Positions 9,294-18,537 of a DNA stretch of 64,000 bases are shown one piece after another (position 1 is the first letter of the stretch; every line of letters starts with the position of its first letter). Position numbers and translations under genes: made by a program. The stretch spans positions 1 to 64,000 of the forward strand of contig NZ_VLNR01000025.1 in NCBI RefSeq assembly GCF_007489275.1, written 5' to 3'. Under the pieces are notes generated by a model, which worked only from the letters and a program-made list of their open reading frames with translations, was not told the origin of the DNA and did no database searches. Source of the DNA: Aquimarina algiphila (GTDB taxonomy: Bacteria > Bacteroidota > Bacteroidia > Flavobacteriales > Flavobacteriaceae).

Positions 9294-10421
9294 TTATTTA
9301 GAAATCTCGTCGAGAATGGAAATATAATCAGATCGATTTGCCACAAAATCGCGTTCTGAAACATCCACTACCCTTACATTAAATTCTGGTTGTGATTTTA
9401 TAAACTGTAAATATCCCTTATTGATCTTATCAAGATATTCTGGAGGGATTTTTTGCTCATAATCTCTACCCCTTTTTTTTATGTTTTCCAAAAGACGTTC
9501 GGTATTTTGGTATAAGTACACATACAAACCTGGTTTTGCAAGGTTTCTATACATTAAATCAAACACCTTTTTATATAACTTAAATTCTTCTGACTGTAAC
9601 GTCACCTTAGCAAAAATTAAAGATTTAAAAACATCATAATCGCTTACTACAAAATCTTTAAATAAATCAAACTGAGCAATATCATCCTGTAAACGTTGGT
9701 AACGATCTGCTAGAAAAGACATCTCCAAAGGAAAAGCGTATCGCTCCATATCTTCATAAAACTTTGGTAAAAAAGGATTATCAGCAAAACGTTCCAGAAT
9801 TAATTTTGCATTAAATTCTCTTGCTATTAATTGTGCCAAACTTGTTTTACCTGCTCCAATATTTCCTTCAATTGTTAGGTATTGAAATCTTGACAAAGCA
9901 TATCTATCCTTTGGGTTTATTATTTTATCCTGTACTAATGTTACTTGCGAGTCATCAGAAGTTTCTCTCAATAACTGCTCTACTGTTTTCTTCAGAGTTG
10001 GATGCATTATATTTCCTGCAATTTCTGCTAATGGCTCTAAAACAAATTTTCGATCTTGCATTGCCGGATGGGGAACTTTTAATGCTGCAGTTGATAGATT
10101 TCCTTCGGAAGAAAAAATAATATCCAGATCAATTGTCCTAGCTTCATAACCATTACCTTCCGTCCTATTTCGACCTAAATCATTTTCAATTTCCAAAAGA
10201 AAATTTAATACTTTTTCTGATGGAAAAATTGTGTGAATACATATACATGCATTATAAAAGTCATCGCTATTAAACCCCCAGGCTGGTGTTTGATACACAC
10301 TAGAAATAGAAGTCACGTCTCCAATGCGTTTATAAATTTCATGTACTGCATTATGAAGAAAACTTAGACGATTTCCTATATTACTTCCTAACGAAATATG
10401 TATTTGATGAGGTGTTTTCAA
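9294..10421 (-). CDS. folK: FolK-deoxynucleoside kinase fusion
   Basis: Two enzymes are fused in one 375-residue chain. Residues 1-135 or so are 6-hydroxymethyl-7,8-dihydropterin pyrophosphokinase (folate synthesis): ISLGSNIGNR, the substrate-binding SSVYQTPAWGF, RTEGNGYEARTIDLDI and VPHPAMQDRKFVLEPL. Residues 180-375 form a dNK-type deoxyadenosine/deoxyguanosine kinase: P-loop IEGNIGAGKTSLA, ERFADNPFLPKFYED, the SDYDVFKSLIF segment, and KKRGRDYEQ as the arginine-rich lid. I recall this fusion as common in Flavobacteriia, so it is a lineage trait rather than an assembly error. It is divergent from the transporter gene at 10533 and convergent with the dipeptidase. Confidence 0.95.
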   Translation of the reverse strand: MKTPHQIHISLGSNIGNRLSFLHNAVHEIYKRIGDVTSISSVYQTPAWGFNSDDFYNACICIHTIFPSEKVLNFLLEIENDLGRNRTEGNGYEARTIDLDIIFSSEGNLSTAALKVPHPAMQDRKFVLEPLAEIAGNIMHPTLKKTVEQLLRETSDDSQVTLVQDKIINPKDRYALSRFQYLTIEGNIGAGKTSLAQLIAREFNAKLILERFADNPFLPKFYEDMERYAFPLEMSFLADRYQRLQDDIAQFDLFKDFVVSDYDVFKSLIFAKVTLQSEEFKLYKKVFDLMYRNLAKPGLYVYLYQNTERLLENIKKRGRDYEQKIPPEYLDKINKGYLQFIKSQPEFNVRVVDVSERDFVANRSDYISILDEISK

Positions 10422-10532
10422 GGCTGGATATTTATATTCTGGTAAGAACTCCTTATTTTTAAGAGCAAATTAAGCAAAACAAAACCACTTCACCTTATTT
10501 TTGCGTGAACTATTATTAACTATTATTTTATT

Positions 10533-11240
10533 TTGAACGAAACTCTTCTGGATTTAAAAGACAAACGTATAGCTTATCGAATATACCTTATTCTGGGAGC
10601 ACTTTTTATCTCATCATTGGTAGTCTCTAATCTTATTTTTCAAAAATTCTTTTATTGGGATTTTTTTGGGATGTATACTTTTGAAATTTCTGTGGGTATT
10701 CTACCCTATCCTATTACTTTTCTAATTACTGATATCATAAGCGAAATATTTGGTAAAAAAAAGGCAAATCAGATAGTAACAGCAGGAATCTTTGCTTCTT
10801 TCTTTTCGCTACTTATTGTATCTGCTTCATCATATGTTCCCGCCACAGCTTGGTCACCAATAAATGATGATATATTTAACCAGGTTTTTGGAGCCACTGT
10901 AATTGCTGTATTTGCTTCAATGATGGCTTATCTTTTTGCACAATATATAGACATTCAGGTTTTTCATTTCTGGAAACGCTTAACTAAAGGAAGACATCTT
11001 TGGCTTCGAAATAATTTTTCTACTTTTTCTTCACAACTTATAGATACTTTAACCGTGTTACTATTACTATGTTCTTTTGGCATCATAGAATGGGATCGTT
11101 TTGGAGTTTTATTACTTAATGGATTCTTATTCAAAGTACTTGTTGCTGCACTAGATACGCCTGTTTTATATGTAGCTGTATATATAATTAGAAGACGATT
11201 TAAACTGCAACAAGGAGGCGAATTGGATATGGAAATTTAA
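10533..11240 (+). CDS. Queuosine-precursor transporter (VUT/YhhQ family)
   Basis: The 235-residue inner-membrane protein has about six hydrophobic segments and the family landmarks LVVSNLIFQKFF, ILPYPITFLITDIISEIFGKK and, near the end, the SSQLIDTLTVLLL and LFKVLVAALDTPVLY segments. YhhQ relatives take up 7-deazaguanine precursors of queuosine, and substrate choice here is inferred from the family. The start is TTG at 10533, followed by NETLLDLKDKR. No ATG is near, and the next Met is inside the membrane region. It is divergent from the folK fusion, and the 110-base space between them presumably holds both promoters. Confidence 0.88.
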   Translation: MNETLLDLKDKRIAYRIYLILGALFISSLVVSNLIFQKFFYWDFFGMYTFEISVGILPYPITFLITDIISEIFGKKKANQIVTAGIFASFFSLLIVSASSYVPATAWSPINDDIFNQVFGATVIAVFASMMAYLFAQYIDIQVFHFWKRLTKGRHLWLRNNFSTFSSQLIDTLTVLLLLCSFGIIEWDRFGVLLLNGFLFKVLVAALDTPVLYVAVYIIRRRFKLQQGGELDMEI

Positions 11241-11409
11241 AATCTAACAAATAGTTAACTTAAAATACGTAACATAGTATCTTTGTAAATCGTTATTTTA
11301 TATAAAAGTTATGTCATCACGATATGAGCTGATCTCATTAAAGGGATCATTTTATATCGATTATACATCAGTACAAATCTGATCTTCGAAAAATAATAAA
11401 TTTAAACCG

Positions 11410-14049
11410 ATGAAAAAAGCCCTAAAAGTTCTTGGTATCCTTATACTACTTCTCATTATAGCCGTTATTTCTATTCCATTTTTATTTAAAGGAACGATAC
11501 AGGACAAAGTACGATATCTTGTAAACGAACATGTAAATGCAAAAGTAGATTTTGCTAGTTTAGACCTTAGTCTTATCCGTAGTTTTCCTCAGGCGTCTGT
11601 TGTAATTGATGAATTTTCTATTATTAATTACGCTCCTTTTGAAGGAGATACACTTGCATATTCAAAAAGAATTGCTTTGGATATGTCGATAAATGAATTA
11701 TTTAAAGATGCTTCAGAATCTATTAGTGTACAAAAAATCATTATTGATGAAGCGCTCATTGCCATTAAAACAGATTCTTTAGGGAATTCTAATGTAGATA
11801 TTACCAAAAAAGATGATACCGTTGAAGAAACACCAATAGAAGAAGAAGGTAATTCTTTTACTTTTGCTTTGGATCATTATGAAATCAATGAAAGCAAAAT
11901 TTTATTTAAAGATGATGTAAGTAAAACCATTTTAGAAATGACCGGACTTAATCATAGTGGTGATGGCTCTGTATCTGGTTCAACAATAATTCTTGACACC
12001 CAAACTTCATCTGAAGCCTCTTTTAGTCTAGATAACTCAAAATATCTAAATAAAAATAAGCTAAAACTTGATGCACAAATAGAGCTGGATCTTAAAAACC
12101 AACGCTATTCTTTTAAAGAAAATAAGGCAGAAATTAATCGATTACCTTTAGAATTTGCCGGGTTTGTTCAATTATTCGAAAAATATACCGAAGTGGACCT
12201 TAGTTTTAAAACTCCTTCTTCAGATTTTAAGAATTTTCTTGCTGTGATTCCTGAAACTTACGCCAAAAATCTAGATGGTGTACAAACAAGTGGTGATTTC
12301 TCAATTAATGGCATAATTAAAGGGAAATCTGATGATACTTATATTCCAAAAATGGATATCAAAATAGCTTCAAATAATGCTTCTTTTAAATATCCCGATT
12401 TACCCAAAGGAGTAAAAAACATTAATATAGATACCCAAATTATAAATGAAACTGGCCTGGTTGATGACACTTATATAAAAATTGGCAACCTAACGTTTAA
12501 AATAGACCAGGATTCATTTGCAGCCAGAGGAAGTTTACGCAATCTTACCAAAAATATGATTGTTGACATGATGCTAAAGGGTACATTAAATCTTGCTAAT
12601 ATAAATCAGGCATATCCTCTACAATTAGAACAAGAGCTAAATGGGATTGTAAAAGCTGATATCAAAACCAAGTTTGATATGCAATCTTTAGAAAAAGAAC
12701 AATATCAAAACATAAAAAGCTCAGGAACTGCCAGCATTTCTCAATTTACATACGCTTCGCCTGATGTCCCTAATGAAATAAAAATTGAAAATGCCAACGT
12801 AAGTTTTAATCCAGAAACCATTTCACTTGATAAAATGGAAGCGACTACAGGTAGATCAGATCTGGCCGCCACTGGTACGATCAATAATCTTATGGGATTT
12901 TTATTTGCAGAACAAGACTTAAAAGGAAACTTTGATGTAAACTCCAAGGTATTCGCTGTAGATGATTTTATGGTCAACGAACAAGAATCAGAAGAAGGAG
13001 AAGAAGTAACAAGTACTAAAGGTAATGAGGATGACACTATGAGAATTCCTTCTTTTCTGGATGCTACTTTAAATTTTGATACCCAAACTGTTTTTTATGA
13101 CAATCTGGAACTTAAAAATACAAAAGGTACAGTAAGAATAAAGGATGAAACTGCATATCTGGACAATATAACTTCTAATATTTTTGACGGAGGTATGGCA
13201 CTTAATGGTAACGTATCGACCAAATCAAAAGTTCCGACTTTTGATATGGCTTTAGATTTAAGCAAGATTGATATTGTACAATCTTTCAACAATTTAGAGC
13301 TGATAAAAGGCCTGGCTCCGATTGCAAGAGCATTAACCGGTGATCTCACTACAAAAATAAACTTAAATGGTAGCCTTAATGAAAATCTCATTCCGATCTT
13401 AACATCATTGAAAGGGAAGGCGCTTGCAGAGATTCTTAATGCACAAGTATCGACCACAAAAACCCCATTCCTTTCTAACCTGGATAATCAGCTTAATTTT
13501 TTAGAATTAGACCAATTAAATCTAAAAGATATCAAAACAAAACTAAGTTTTGATGACGGAAAAATTAATGTAAAACCTTTCGAATTTGATGTTGAAGGCA
13601 TAAAAATTACTGCTGGTGGTGATCATAATTTTGATCAGAATATAAATTATAATATTAAACTTGATATTCCTGCTAAATATTTAGGTAGTGAAGTAGGAAG
13701 TTTGATTTCTCAACTTGACGCAAAAGAAGCAGATGCAATGACTGTTGGACTACCTATAGGCATTTCTGGTAATTTCAAAAACCCAAAAATCAACCTTAAT
13801 ACCGGTGATGCTGTAAAACAACTAACACAACAAATAGTCGATAAACAAAAACAAAAGGTTAAAGGCGAATTAATAGGTAAAGGTCAAGAAGCATTAACCA
13901 ATTTATTGGGAGGTTCAAAAAAATCAACAGATTCTTCTAAAACAAATGCTAACAATACTAAAGAAACATTAGAAAGCACTGCCAAAAATATTTTAGGAGG
14001 TTTTCTTAAAAAGAAAAAGAAGAAAGATTCTACAAAAACAAAGAATTAG
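11410..14049 (+). CDS. AsmA-family envelope protein
   Basis: The 879-residue protein has an N-terminal membrane anchor (residues 5-27, VLGILILLLIIAVISIPFLF). The AsmA-type start of the periplasmic part follows (VNEHVNAKVDFASLDLSLIRSFPQASVVIDEFSI), and then a very long, repetitive beta-strand region. The C-terminal AsmA_2-like segment (NLNGSLNENLIPILTSLKGK to GLPIGISGNFKNPKINLNTG) is followed by a lysine-rich low-complexity tail. Such proteins span the periplasm and are linked with lipid traffic between the membranes. In Bacteroidota they are common but poorly characterised. It stands alone, and a 12-bp hairpin follows at 14076. Confidence 0.88.
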   Translation: MKKALKVLGILILLLIIAVISIPFLFKGTIQDKVRYLVNEHVNAKVDFASLDLSLIRSFPQASVVIDEFSIINYAPFEGDTLAYSKRIALDMSINELFKDASESISVQKIIIDEALIAIKTDSLGNSNVDITKKDDTVEETPIEEEGNSFTFALDHYEINESKILFKDDVSKTILEMTGLNHSGDGSVSGSTIILDTQTSSEASFSLDNSKYLNKNKLKLDAQIELDLKNQRYSFKENKAEINRLPLEFAGFVQLFEKYTEVDLSFKTPSSDFKNFLAVIPETYAKNLDGVQTSGDFSINGIIKGKSDDTYIPKMDIKIASNNASFKYPDLPKGVKNINIDTQIINETGLVDDTYIKIGNLTFKIDQDSFAARGSLRNLTKNMIVDMMLKGTLNLANINQAYPLQLEQELNGIVKADIKTKFDMQSLEKEQYQNIKSSGTASISQFTYASPDVPNEIKIENANVSFNPETISLDKMEATTGRSDLAATGTINNLMGFLFAEQDLKGNFDVNSKVFAVDDFMVNEQESEEGEEVTSTKGNEDDTMRIPSFLDATLNFDTQTVFYDNLELKNTKGTVRIKDETAYLDNITSNIFDGGMALNGNVSTKSKVPTFDMALDLSKIDIVQSFNNLELIKGLAPIARALTGDLTTKINLNGSLNENLIPILTSLKGKALAEILNAQVSTTKTPFLSNLDNQLNFLELDQLNLKDIKTKLSFDDGKINVKPFEFDVEGIKITAGGDHNFDQNINYNIKLDIPAKYLGSEVGSLISQLDAKEADAMTVGLPIGISGNFKNPKINLNTGDAVKQLTQQIVDKQKQKVKGELIGKGQEALTNLLGGSKKSTDSSKTNANNTKETLESTAKNILGGFLKKKKKKDSTKTKN

Positions 14050-14075
14050 AGAATAGAATATTTGATATCTAACTG

Positions 14076-14110
14076 CAATCCTTAACTCAATATAAATTAG
14101 TTAAGGATTG
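14076..14110 (+). terminator. Hairpin after the AsmA gene
   Basis: CAATCCTTAACT and AGTTAAGGATTG pair perfectly over 12 bp with an 11-base loop. The T run behind it is poor (TTAATGATG), so it is terminator-like rather than certain. Confidence 0.5.
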
Positions 14111-14194
14111 TTAATGATGCATTTACAAGTTCGTAGAACTAAAAAAAATCTAAAATTTACATCAAAAGAATCTGAAAATTATATTGTGATGCAG

Positions 14195-14202
14195 TAAATT
14201 TG
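14195..14202 (+). promoter_or_regulatory. Possible -7 element before small paralog A1
   Basis: TAAATTTG fits TAnnTTTG, 28 bases ahead of the ATG. No good -33 TTG is seen at standard spacing. Confidence 0.35.
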
Positions 14203-14230
14203 AGTATCCACACTTAAAACTATTGCCACA

Positions 14231-14668
14231 ATGAAACTACTTCATACTATTTTCCTCACCTGTTTTATCATAAACCTTAGTTATACTCAAACAAACAAAA
14301 ATGTTTTTTTTGATCAAAAAGCCATGATAGGTAAATTTCACACTATAGATGAACTAGAAAATTTAAAAAAAGGAGAGCTCATCAGACTATATACAGCCCG
14401 TGTTAATGAGATTGTAACGATTTTACCTTTTTTAGCCTTGACCAATGAACCTAATGTTAAACTATCTGATATAGGAATCAAAGAAAATTCTGATCATTTA
14501 AAAACACTCAATAAACACCGAGAAAGTACTCTAAAAACTTTTGAAAACACCAAAGTTTTGATTTCTGATTTTATTCCGTATGCCGATACTGAAAAAATTA
14601 TCTGGACTATACTATATTATGAAGAAGTAATCAAAAAAATTAGGATAGGCGCCAACGGAAATTTTTAA
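14231..14668 (+). CDS. Small secreted protein A1 (array family A)
   Basis: A 145-residue protein with a signal peptide (residues 1-20, ending NLSYTQ). It shares with the products at 16244 and 18538 a compact core. The shared parts are KFHTIDELxxLKKGELI, then LYxxRVxEIxTILPFLxLTNE, a DIGIKE turn, a variable helical stretch, and a closing ADTEKIIWTILYYEE, KKIRIG, GNF. The invariant C-terminal glycine-asparagine ending suggests a fixed functional C-terminus. The likely fold is a helical bundle. No known family was recognised. Unlike A2 and A3 it has no large B gene in front of it and has its own possible promoter. A terminator follows directly. Confidence 0.8.
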   Translation: MKLLHTIFLTCFIINLSYTQTNKNVFFDQKAMIGKFHTIDELENLKKGELIRLYTARVNEIVTILPFLALTNEPNVKLSDIGIKENSDHLKTLNKHRESTLKTFENTKVLISDFIPYADTEKIIWTILYYEEVIKKIRIGANGNF

Positions 14669-14688
14669 CTTTAAAAAGAAAAATGAAT

Positions 14689-14720
14689 AAAAAAGTCAGC
14701 TCGTACCGCTGATTTTTTTT
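14689..14720 (+). terminator. Terminator after A1
   Basis: AAAAAAGTCAGC pairs with GCTGATTTTTTT around a 7-base loop, and the stem runs straight into a run of eight T. Confidence 0.8.
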
Positions 14721-14925
14721 GTTCTAAAACATACGTTTTAATGTATTTTTCTAAGCTTGAGTTAACACAAAAAAATGTTAATACCTATTTAATCTTGTAA
14801 TCTTAGCCTTTTAATATCGACAACATAAACAAGTTTACAAACTACGAATTGTAAAATTTGAATTGATGTTTACAAAGAAAAGTCAGTGAAGATTTCTTTT
14901 AAAACTATCACCAAAAGATTAAATC

Positions 14926-16176
14926 ATGAAAAAAATATACATAATTACCGGATTATTACTTTTAGCCATTTCCTTCAATGGATTTTCTCAAAATGATATT
15001 TTTAGTATGAAATGGTTAAGAGGATGGACTAATTTCGAACCAAATAAAACCGACTATGAAGATTACGATAAAGTATTACCAAATATAATATCCGAAGATA
15101 CTTTTTTAAGAAGCGATCTGGTATATCTTATGTCGGGTGATATTTATGTAACTAATAATGCTACCCTTACAATACAAGAAGGTACCGTATTAAGAGGTGA
15201 TGTTGAGAATTCTGCTAATCTGATTGTAACCAGAGGAGCTAAACTTATTGCTAATGGCAGTAAGGCTTATCCTATTGTCTTTACATCTAACAAGTCTCCT
15301 AATTCAAGAAGTCATGGTGATTGGGGAGGTATTACAATTATAGGTTCAGGAAATGCTTACAGCACAGAAGGAGAAGGAGTAATCAAAGGAAAATTTGATC
15401 CCCTTTACACTTCTTATGGAGGAACAAATGAAAATGAAGAAACAACAGTGTTAAGATTTGTAAGAATCGAATACGCAGGCAAATCAACAAACGGACTTTC
15501 ATTATATGCATTAGGAAAGAAATCTATAATGGAAAATATAATGATTAGCTATTCTGCTGACGATTCTTTTCAATGGACTGGCGGTGAATCTGTTTCTAAA
15601 AATCTAATATCCCTTAAATCGAGTGATGACGATTTTGATTTTACTCAAGGCCATACATCAGAATTAATAAACATTCTTGCTATTAGACATCCATACATTA
15701 CGAGTGATAATGGTTCTTACGCCGTCGAAATTGATGGTTATGACAATAAAGTTGGATTTAAGAATACAAAAAAGTTAACCACCGTAGATATAACGGGAGC
15801 AACTTTAATATCATTGACTGATCAAATGAATTATAGCCATTCTAGAGCTGCTATATCGGTTAACAATCTTGCTGAACTTTATATTAATGATTCGACTATT
15901 TCTGGCTTTTCTGATGTAGTTCGATTAGATAAAACTTTTTCTACTCTAAAAATGGTTGACCATGCATTTAAAATGGATAATAGCTTTTTAAATGTTCATA
16001 AAGAAGGTGTCTATACTGAAAATAAAATAGCAAACGCTACTTTTTATTTACTTAAGTACAATCGTTTTACTAAGACTTTTCAAAATCCTGAAGAATTGTT
16101 TGAAGATCCTTTTGATAAAGGCAATCCAAAATTCACATTAAAGAATTCATTAAATAACTATATGGTAATTCAATAA
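14926..16176 (+). CDS. Secreted beta-helix-like protein B1 (array family B)
   Basis: A 416-residue protein with a signal peptide (residues 1-21, ending NGFSQ) that should be exported. After a short WLRGWTNFEPNK segment it has the features of Bacteroidota right-handed beta-helix surface proteins: SGDIYVTNNATLTIQEGTVL, NLIVTRGAKLIANGSKAYPI, VFTSN, GDWGGITIIGSG, TTVLRFVRIEYAG and NGLSLYALG. Later rungs (IMENIMISYSADDSF, KNLISLKSSDDDFDF) carry aspartate clusters that could bind calcium. It ends KNSLNNYMVIQ, with no recognisable type IX sorting domain. About half its residues match the product at 17205 by eye. A2 lies 67 bases downstream without a terminator, so B1-A2 look cotranscribed. No enzyme motif is seen; adhesion or carbohydrate binding is possible. 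Confidence 0.82.
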   Translation: MKKIYIITGLLLLAISFNGFSQNDIFSMKWLRGWTNFEPNKTDYEDYDKVLPNIISEDTFLRSDLVYLMSGDIYVTNNATLTIQEGTVLRGDVENSANLIVTRGAKLIANGSKAYPIVFTSNKSPNSRSHGDWGGITIIGSGNAYSTEGEGVIKGKFDPLYTSYGGTNENEETTVLRFVRIEYAGKSTNGLSLYALGKKSIMENIMISYSADDSFQWTGGESVSKNLISLKSSDDDFDFTQGHTSELINILAIRHPYITSDNGSYAVEIDGYDNKVGFKNTKKLTTVDITGATLISLTDQMNYSHSRAAISVNNLAELYINDSTISGFSDVVRLDKTFSTLKMVDHAFKMDNSFLNVHKEGVYTENKIANATFYLLKYNRFTKTFQNPEELFEDPFDKGNPKFTLKNSLNNYMVIQ

Positions 16177-16243
16177 ACGTATATCATTTTTAAAAAATCT
16201 AACAACTAGAATAAACAACTTACCTGATTATAATACTACTAAC

Positions 16244-16687
16244 ATGAAAAAACTAACTACTATAGTATTACTATTACTAAGCATTACTTCAATAAATGCC
16301 CAAACAAAAAATCAAAGATCAGTCTTGTACACTCCTGATAAATTAGTCACAAGGTTTCATACTATTGACGAATTACAAGAACTTAATAAGGGAGCTTTAA
16401 TTCAGCTGTATTTAGAAAGAACTAAAGAAATATTTATTGCAATACCGTATCTATCCCTTACTAATACCGCAGGAACAACACTAAGTGATCTTGGTATTGA
16501 AGAAAGCTCTGAGAATATCAAAGTGGTTGAAAAAAATATCGAGATAGCTCGTAGAGCCTTTGAATATACAGAAAACACGGTCAAAAAACTTGTTCCATAT
16601 TCGGATACAAGTGATATAATTTGGTCAATTCTATATTTTGAAGAGATGATAAAAAAAATGCGTTTAGGACCAAATGGAAACAACTAA
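16244..16687 (+). CDS. Small secreted protein A2 (array family A)
   Basis: A 147-residue paralog of the products at 14231 and 18538, with signal peptide (residues 1-19, ending SINAQ). The family core is kept (RFHTIDELQELNKGALIQLY, AIPYLSLTNTAG, SDLGIEESS, PYSDTSDIIWSILYFEEMI, KKMRLGPNGNN), but it is the most diverged of the three: GEL is GAL, and GNF is GNN. It sits behind B1, and the pair ends at the terminator at 16721. The fixed pairing B then A suggests that A acts with B, for instance as an export partner or complex subunit. This is inference only. Confidence 0.8.
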   Translation: MKKLTTIVLLLLSITSINAQTKNQRSVLYTPDKLVTRFHTIDELQELNKGALIQLYLERTKEIFIAIPYLSLTNTAGTTLSDLGIEESSENIKVVEKNIEIARRAFEYTENTVKKLVPYSDTSDIIWSILYFEEMIKKMRLGPNGNN

Positions 16688-16720
16688 ACCGTAAGACATG
16701 TACAACTTTTATGTACTCAT

Positions 16721-16752
16721 AAAAAAACAGCGCCGATAAGTGCTGTTTTTTT
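16721..16752 (+). terminator. Terminator after B1-A2
   Basis: AAAAAAACAGC pairs with GCTGTTTTTTT (11 bp) around a 10-base loop. The right arm is itself the T run. Confidence 0.8.
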
Positions 16753-17204
16753 ATAAGTACACCTCAAATAAAGAGTCTTAAAAAGTTACATTTTTATCAC
16801 AAAAAACACCATTTTAAGATAATTTTTGAATAATTAGTGTTAAAAATACTCGTTTTTTTAACGATTAAACACCTTTTCAAAGAAGATAATTGAGCATAAA
16901 AAGGTTCAAAATGAGGGGAAAAGACCCCTTTTTTGTCAAAAACCTTTAACATTTACAAATTACTTTCAGCATTTACAACAAAAACACCTAAACAACCTAA
17001 TTTACTGATATTAAGATCAATAAATATTTATCTAGTAGGAATTTTACTCATAATATTTTACTAATTTAAGTTAAAATAACGACCAACGTACAAAGTTTAC
17101 GGTAAACACGTAACCAACTTTGATCCAAACTCCCATATCTTAGTATTCCGAAAAATTGAGAGAAAGAAATTTCTTCCAAAAGTTTAACCCCAAAATAACC
17201 TATT
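16753..17204. other. Long intergenic region before B2
   Basis: No gene was found in these 452 bases. They are very AT-rich, with repeated ATTTACAA words near 16950-16980 (CATTTACAAATTAC, CATTTACAACAAAA). A GTTTAC-G-GTAAAC inverted repeat lies at 17095, about 100 bases before B2. This is the longest non-coding stretch of the window and probably holds the regulatory region of B2-A3. Confidence 0.6.
17095..17107. repeat. GTTTAC inverted repeat upstream of B2
   Basis: GTTTAC and GTAAAC are separated by a single G, giving a perfect 6-bp dyad. It is framed by CAAA on the left and by AACTTTG some 12 bases to the right. The position about 100 bases ahead of the B2 ATG fits an operator. The region before B1 has a related GTTTACAAAC word near 14835, but not the full dyad. 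Confidence 0.35.
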
Positions 17205-18479
17205 ATGAAAAAAAGATGTTTTCTTTTAACAGCTTTTGTATTACTATTATTTCCTTTTTTAACCACAGCACAAGATTTTAGCGAGAATAACGATGGATGG
17301 ACTAAAGGCTGGACAAGCTTTGCTCCTAACAAAGTAGACTATCCAGAAGCCGATGAGAAATTACCTAACGTTATTTCTAATCATACTTATTTAACAAATG
17401 ATAGCGTTTACTTAATGTCTGGAGATGTATATGTTACTCCAGGTGCATCATTAACAATACAAGAAGGAACTATAATCCGTTGTGATTATGAGAATCCTGC
17501 AAATCTTATTGTCTCTAAAGGGGCTAAATTAATCGCAATTGGATCAAAAGCGTATCCTATTGTATTTACATCTAGTAAAGCATCTAAATCAAGAAACAGT
17601 GGAGATTGGGGTGGTATAACTATTGCTGGATCTGGAAAAGTAAATACTGTTTCTGGAAATGGTATAATCGAGGGGAATTTCAATCCTCAGTATTCTGTAT
17701 ATGGAGGAAATATGCCAGACGAGGAAACTACAATTTTAAGGTATTTAAGAATTGAATTCTCTGGTAATACAGCTAAGAGAAAAAAAGGCACAAGTGGATT
17801 ATCACTTTATGGTATTGGCACCACATCAATCATAGAAGATATCATGGTTAGCTATTCAGGTCAAGATTCATATAACATTCATGGAGGAAAAAACAGTATA
17901 AGAAACCTAATATCTCTTAAAGCCCAAAAGAATGATTATCATATCTCAGAAGGGTTTAAAGGAACATTAAGCAGTATCATCGCAGTACGTCACCCATACA
18001 TTAATAGCCCTCAAGGATCTTATGCCATAGAAGTAGATGGTTATAATAAAGAACTTGGTTACATAAGACCAAATACTGTAACAGATGTTACTATTAGCAA
18101 TGCAACGCTGGTAAATCTATCTGACAAAACTAACTATCAACATACAAGCGCAGCTATTTTTGCATCAAACTCTGCTCTAACGTATATTCACAACTCTAAG
18201 ATATCTGGTTTCTCTGATGTTGTAAAATTTGATAAATCATTTACATCATTAGCGGTAATGCAAAAAGCATTTATGATGGATAATAGCTTTTTTAATATTC
18301 ATGGCGAAGGCGTAGACTCGAGCAACAAAACAATTAACAACACTTTAGATATTTTAAAATATAATAGGTTTACAAAAAGCTTTGTCGAAGTTGCTAACCT
18401 ATTTAGTGATCCGAATAATTCAATATCTCCAAAATTTAAACTGAAGCAGTCTTTAAACAATTATATGGTAATGCAATAA
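17205..18479 (+). CDS. Secreted beta-helix-like protein B2 (array family B)
   Basis: A 424-residue paralog of B1 with signal peptide (residues 1-22, ending TTAQ). It shares GWTSFAPNKVDYPEADEKLP, YLMSGDVYVTPGASLTIQEG, NLIVSKGAKLIAIGSKAYPI, GDWGGITIAGSGKV and GLSLYGIGTTSIIEDIMVSY, and the same end, KQSLNNYMVMQ. A short basic insertion (NTAKRKKGT) distinguishes it. The aspartate-rich rung of B1 is only partly kept here (KAQKNDYHISEG). A3 follows after 58 bases with no terminator between, repeating the B-A unit. The extracellular or outer-surface location is inferred from the signal peptide and the beta-helix pattern. Confidence 0.82.
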   Translation: MKKRCFLLTAFVLLLFPFLTTAQDFSENNDGWTKGWTSFAPNKVDYPEADEKLPNVISNHTYLTNDSVYLMSGDVYVTPGASLTIQEGTIIRCDYENPANLIVSKGAKLIAIGSKAYPIVFTSSKASKSRNSGDWGGITIAGSGKVNTVSGNGIIEGNFNPQYSVYGGNMPDEETTILRYLRIEFSGNTAKRKKGTSGLSLYGIGTTSIIEDIMVSYSGQDSYNIHGGKNSIRNLISLKAQKNDYHISEGFKGTLSSIIAVRHPYINSPQGSYAIEVDGYNKELGYIRPNTVTDVTISNATLVNLSDKTNYQHTSAAIFASNSALTYIHNSKISGFSDVVKFDKSFTSLAVMQKAFMMDNSFFNIHGEGVDSSNKTINNTLDILKYNRFTKSFVEVANLFSDPNNSISPKFKLKQSLNNYMVMQ

Positions 18480-18537
18480 AAAATGTGAACTGATTTATAT
18501 AATAGGGTCAATTCAACACTATAATTTAGTATACACT

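Noticed and set aside
9821-10120. Plus-strand frame opposite the folK fusion
   Set aside because: It is antisense to the well-conserved kinase/FolK region and shows no domain.
14926-18479. B proteins as type IX secretion cargo
   Set aside because: The C-termini (NNYMVIQ and NNYMVMQ) lack the usual sorting-domain pattern, so only Sec export is claimed.
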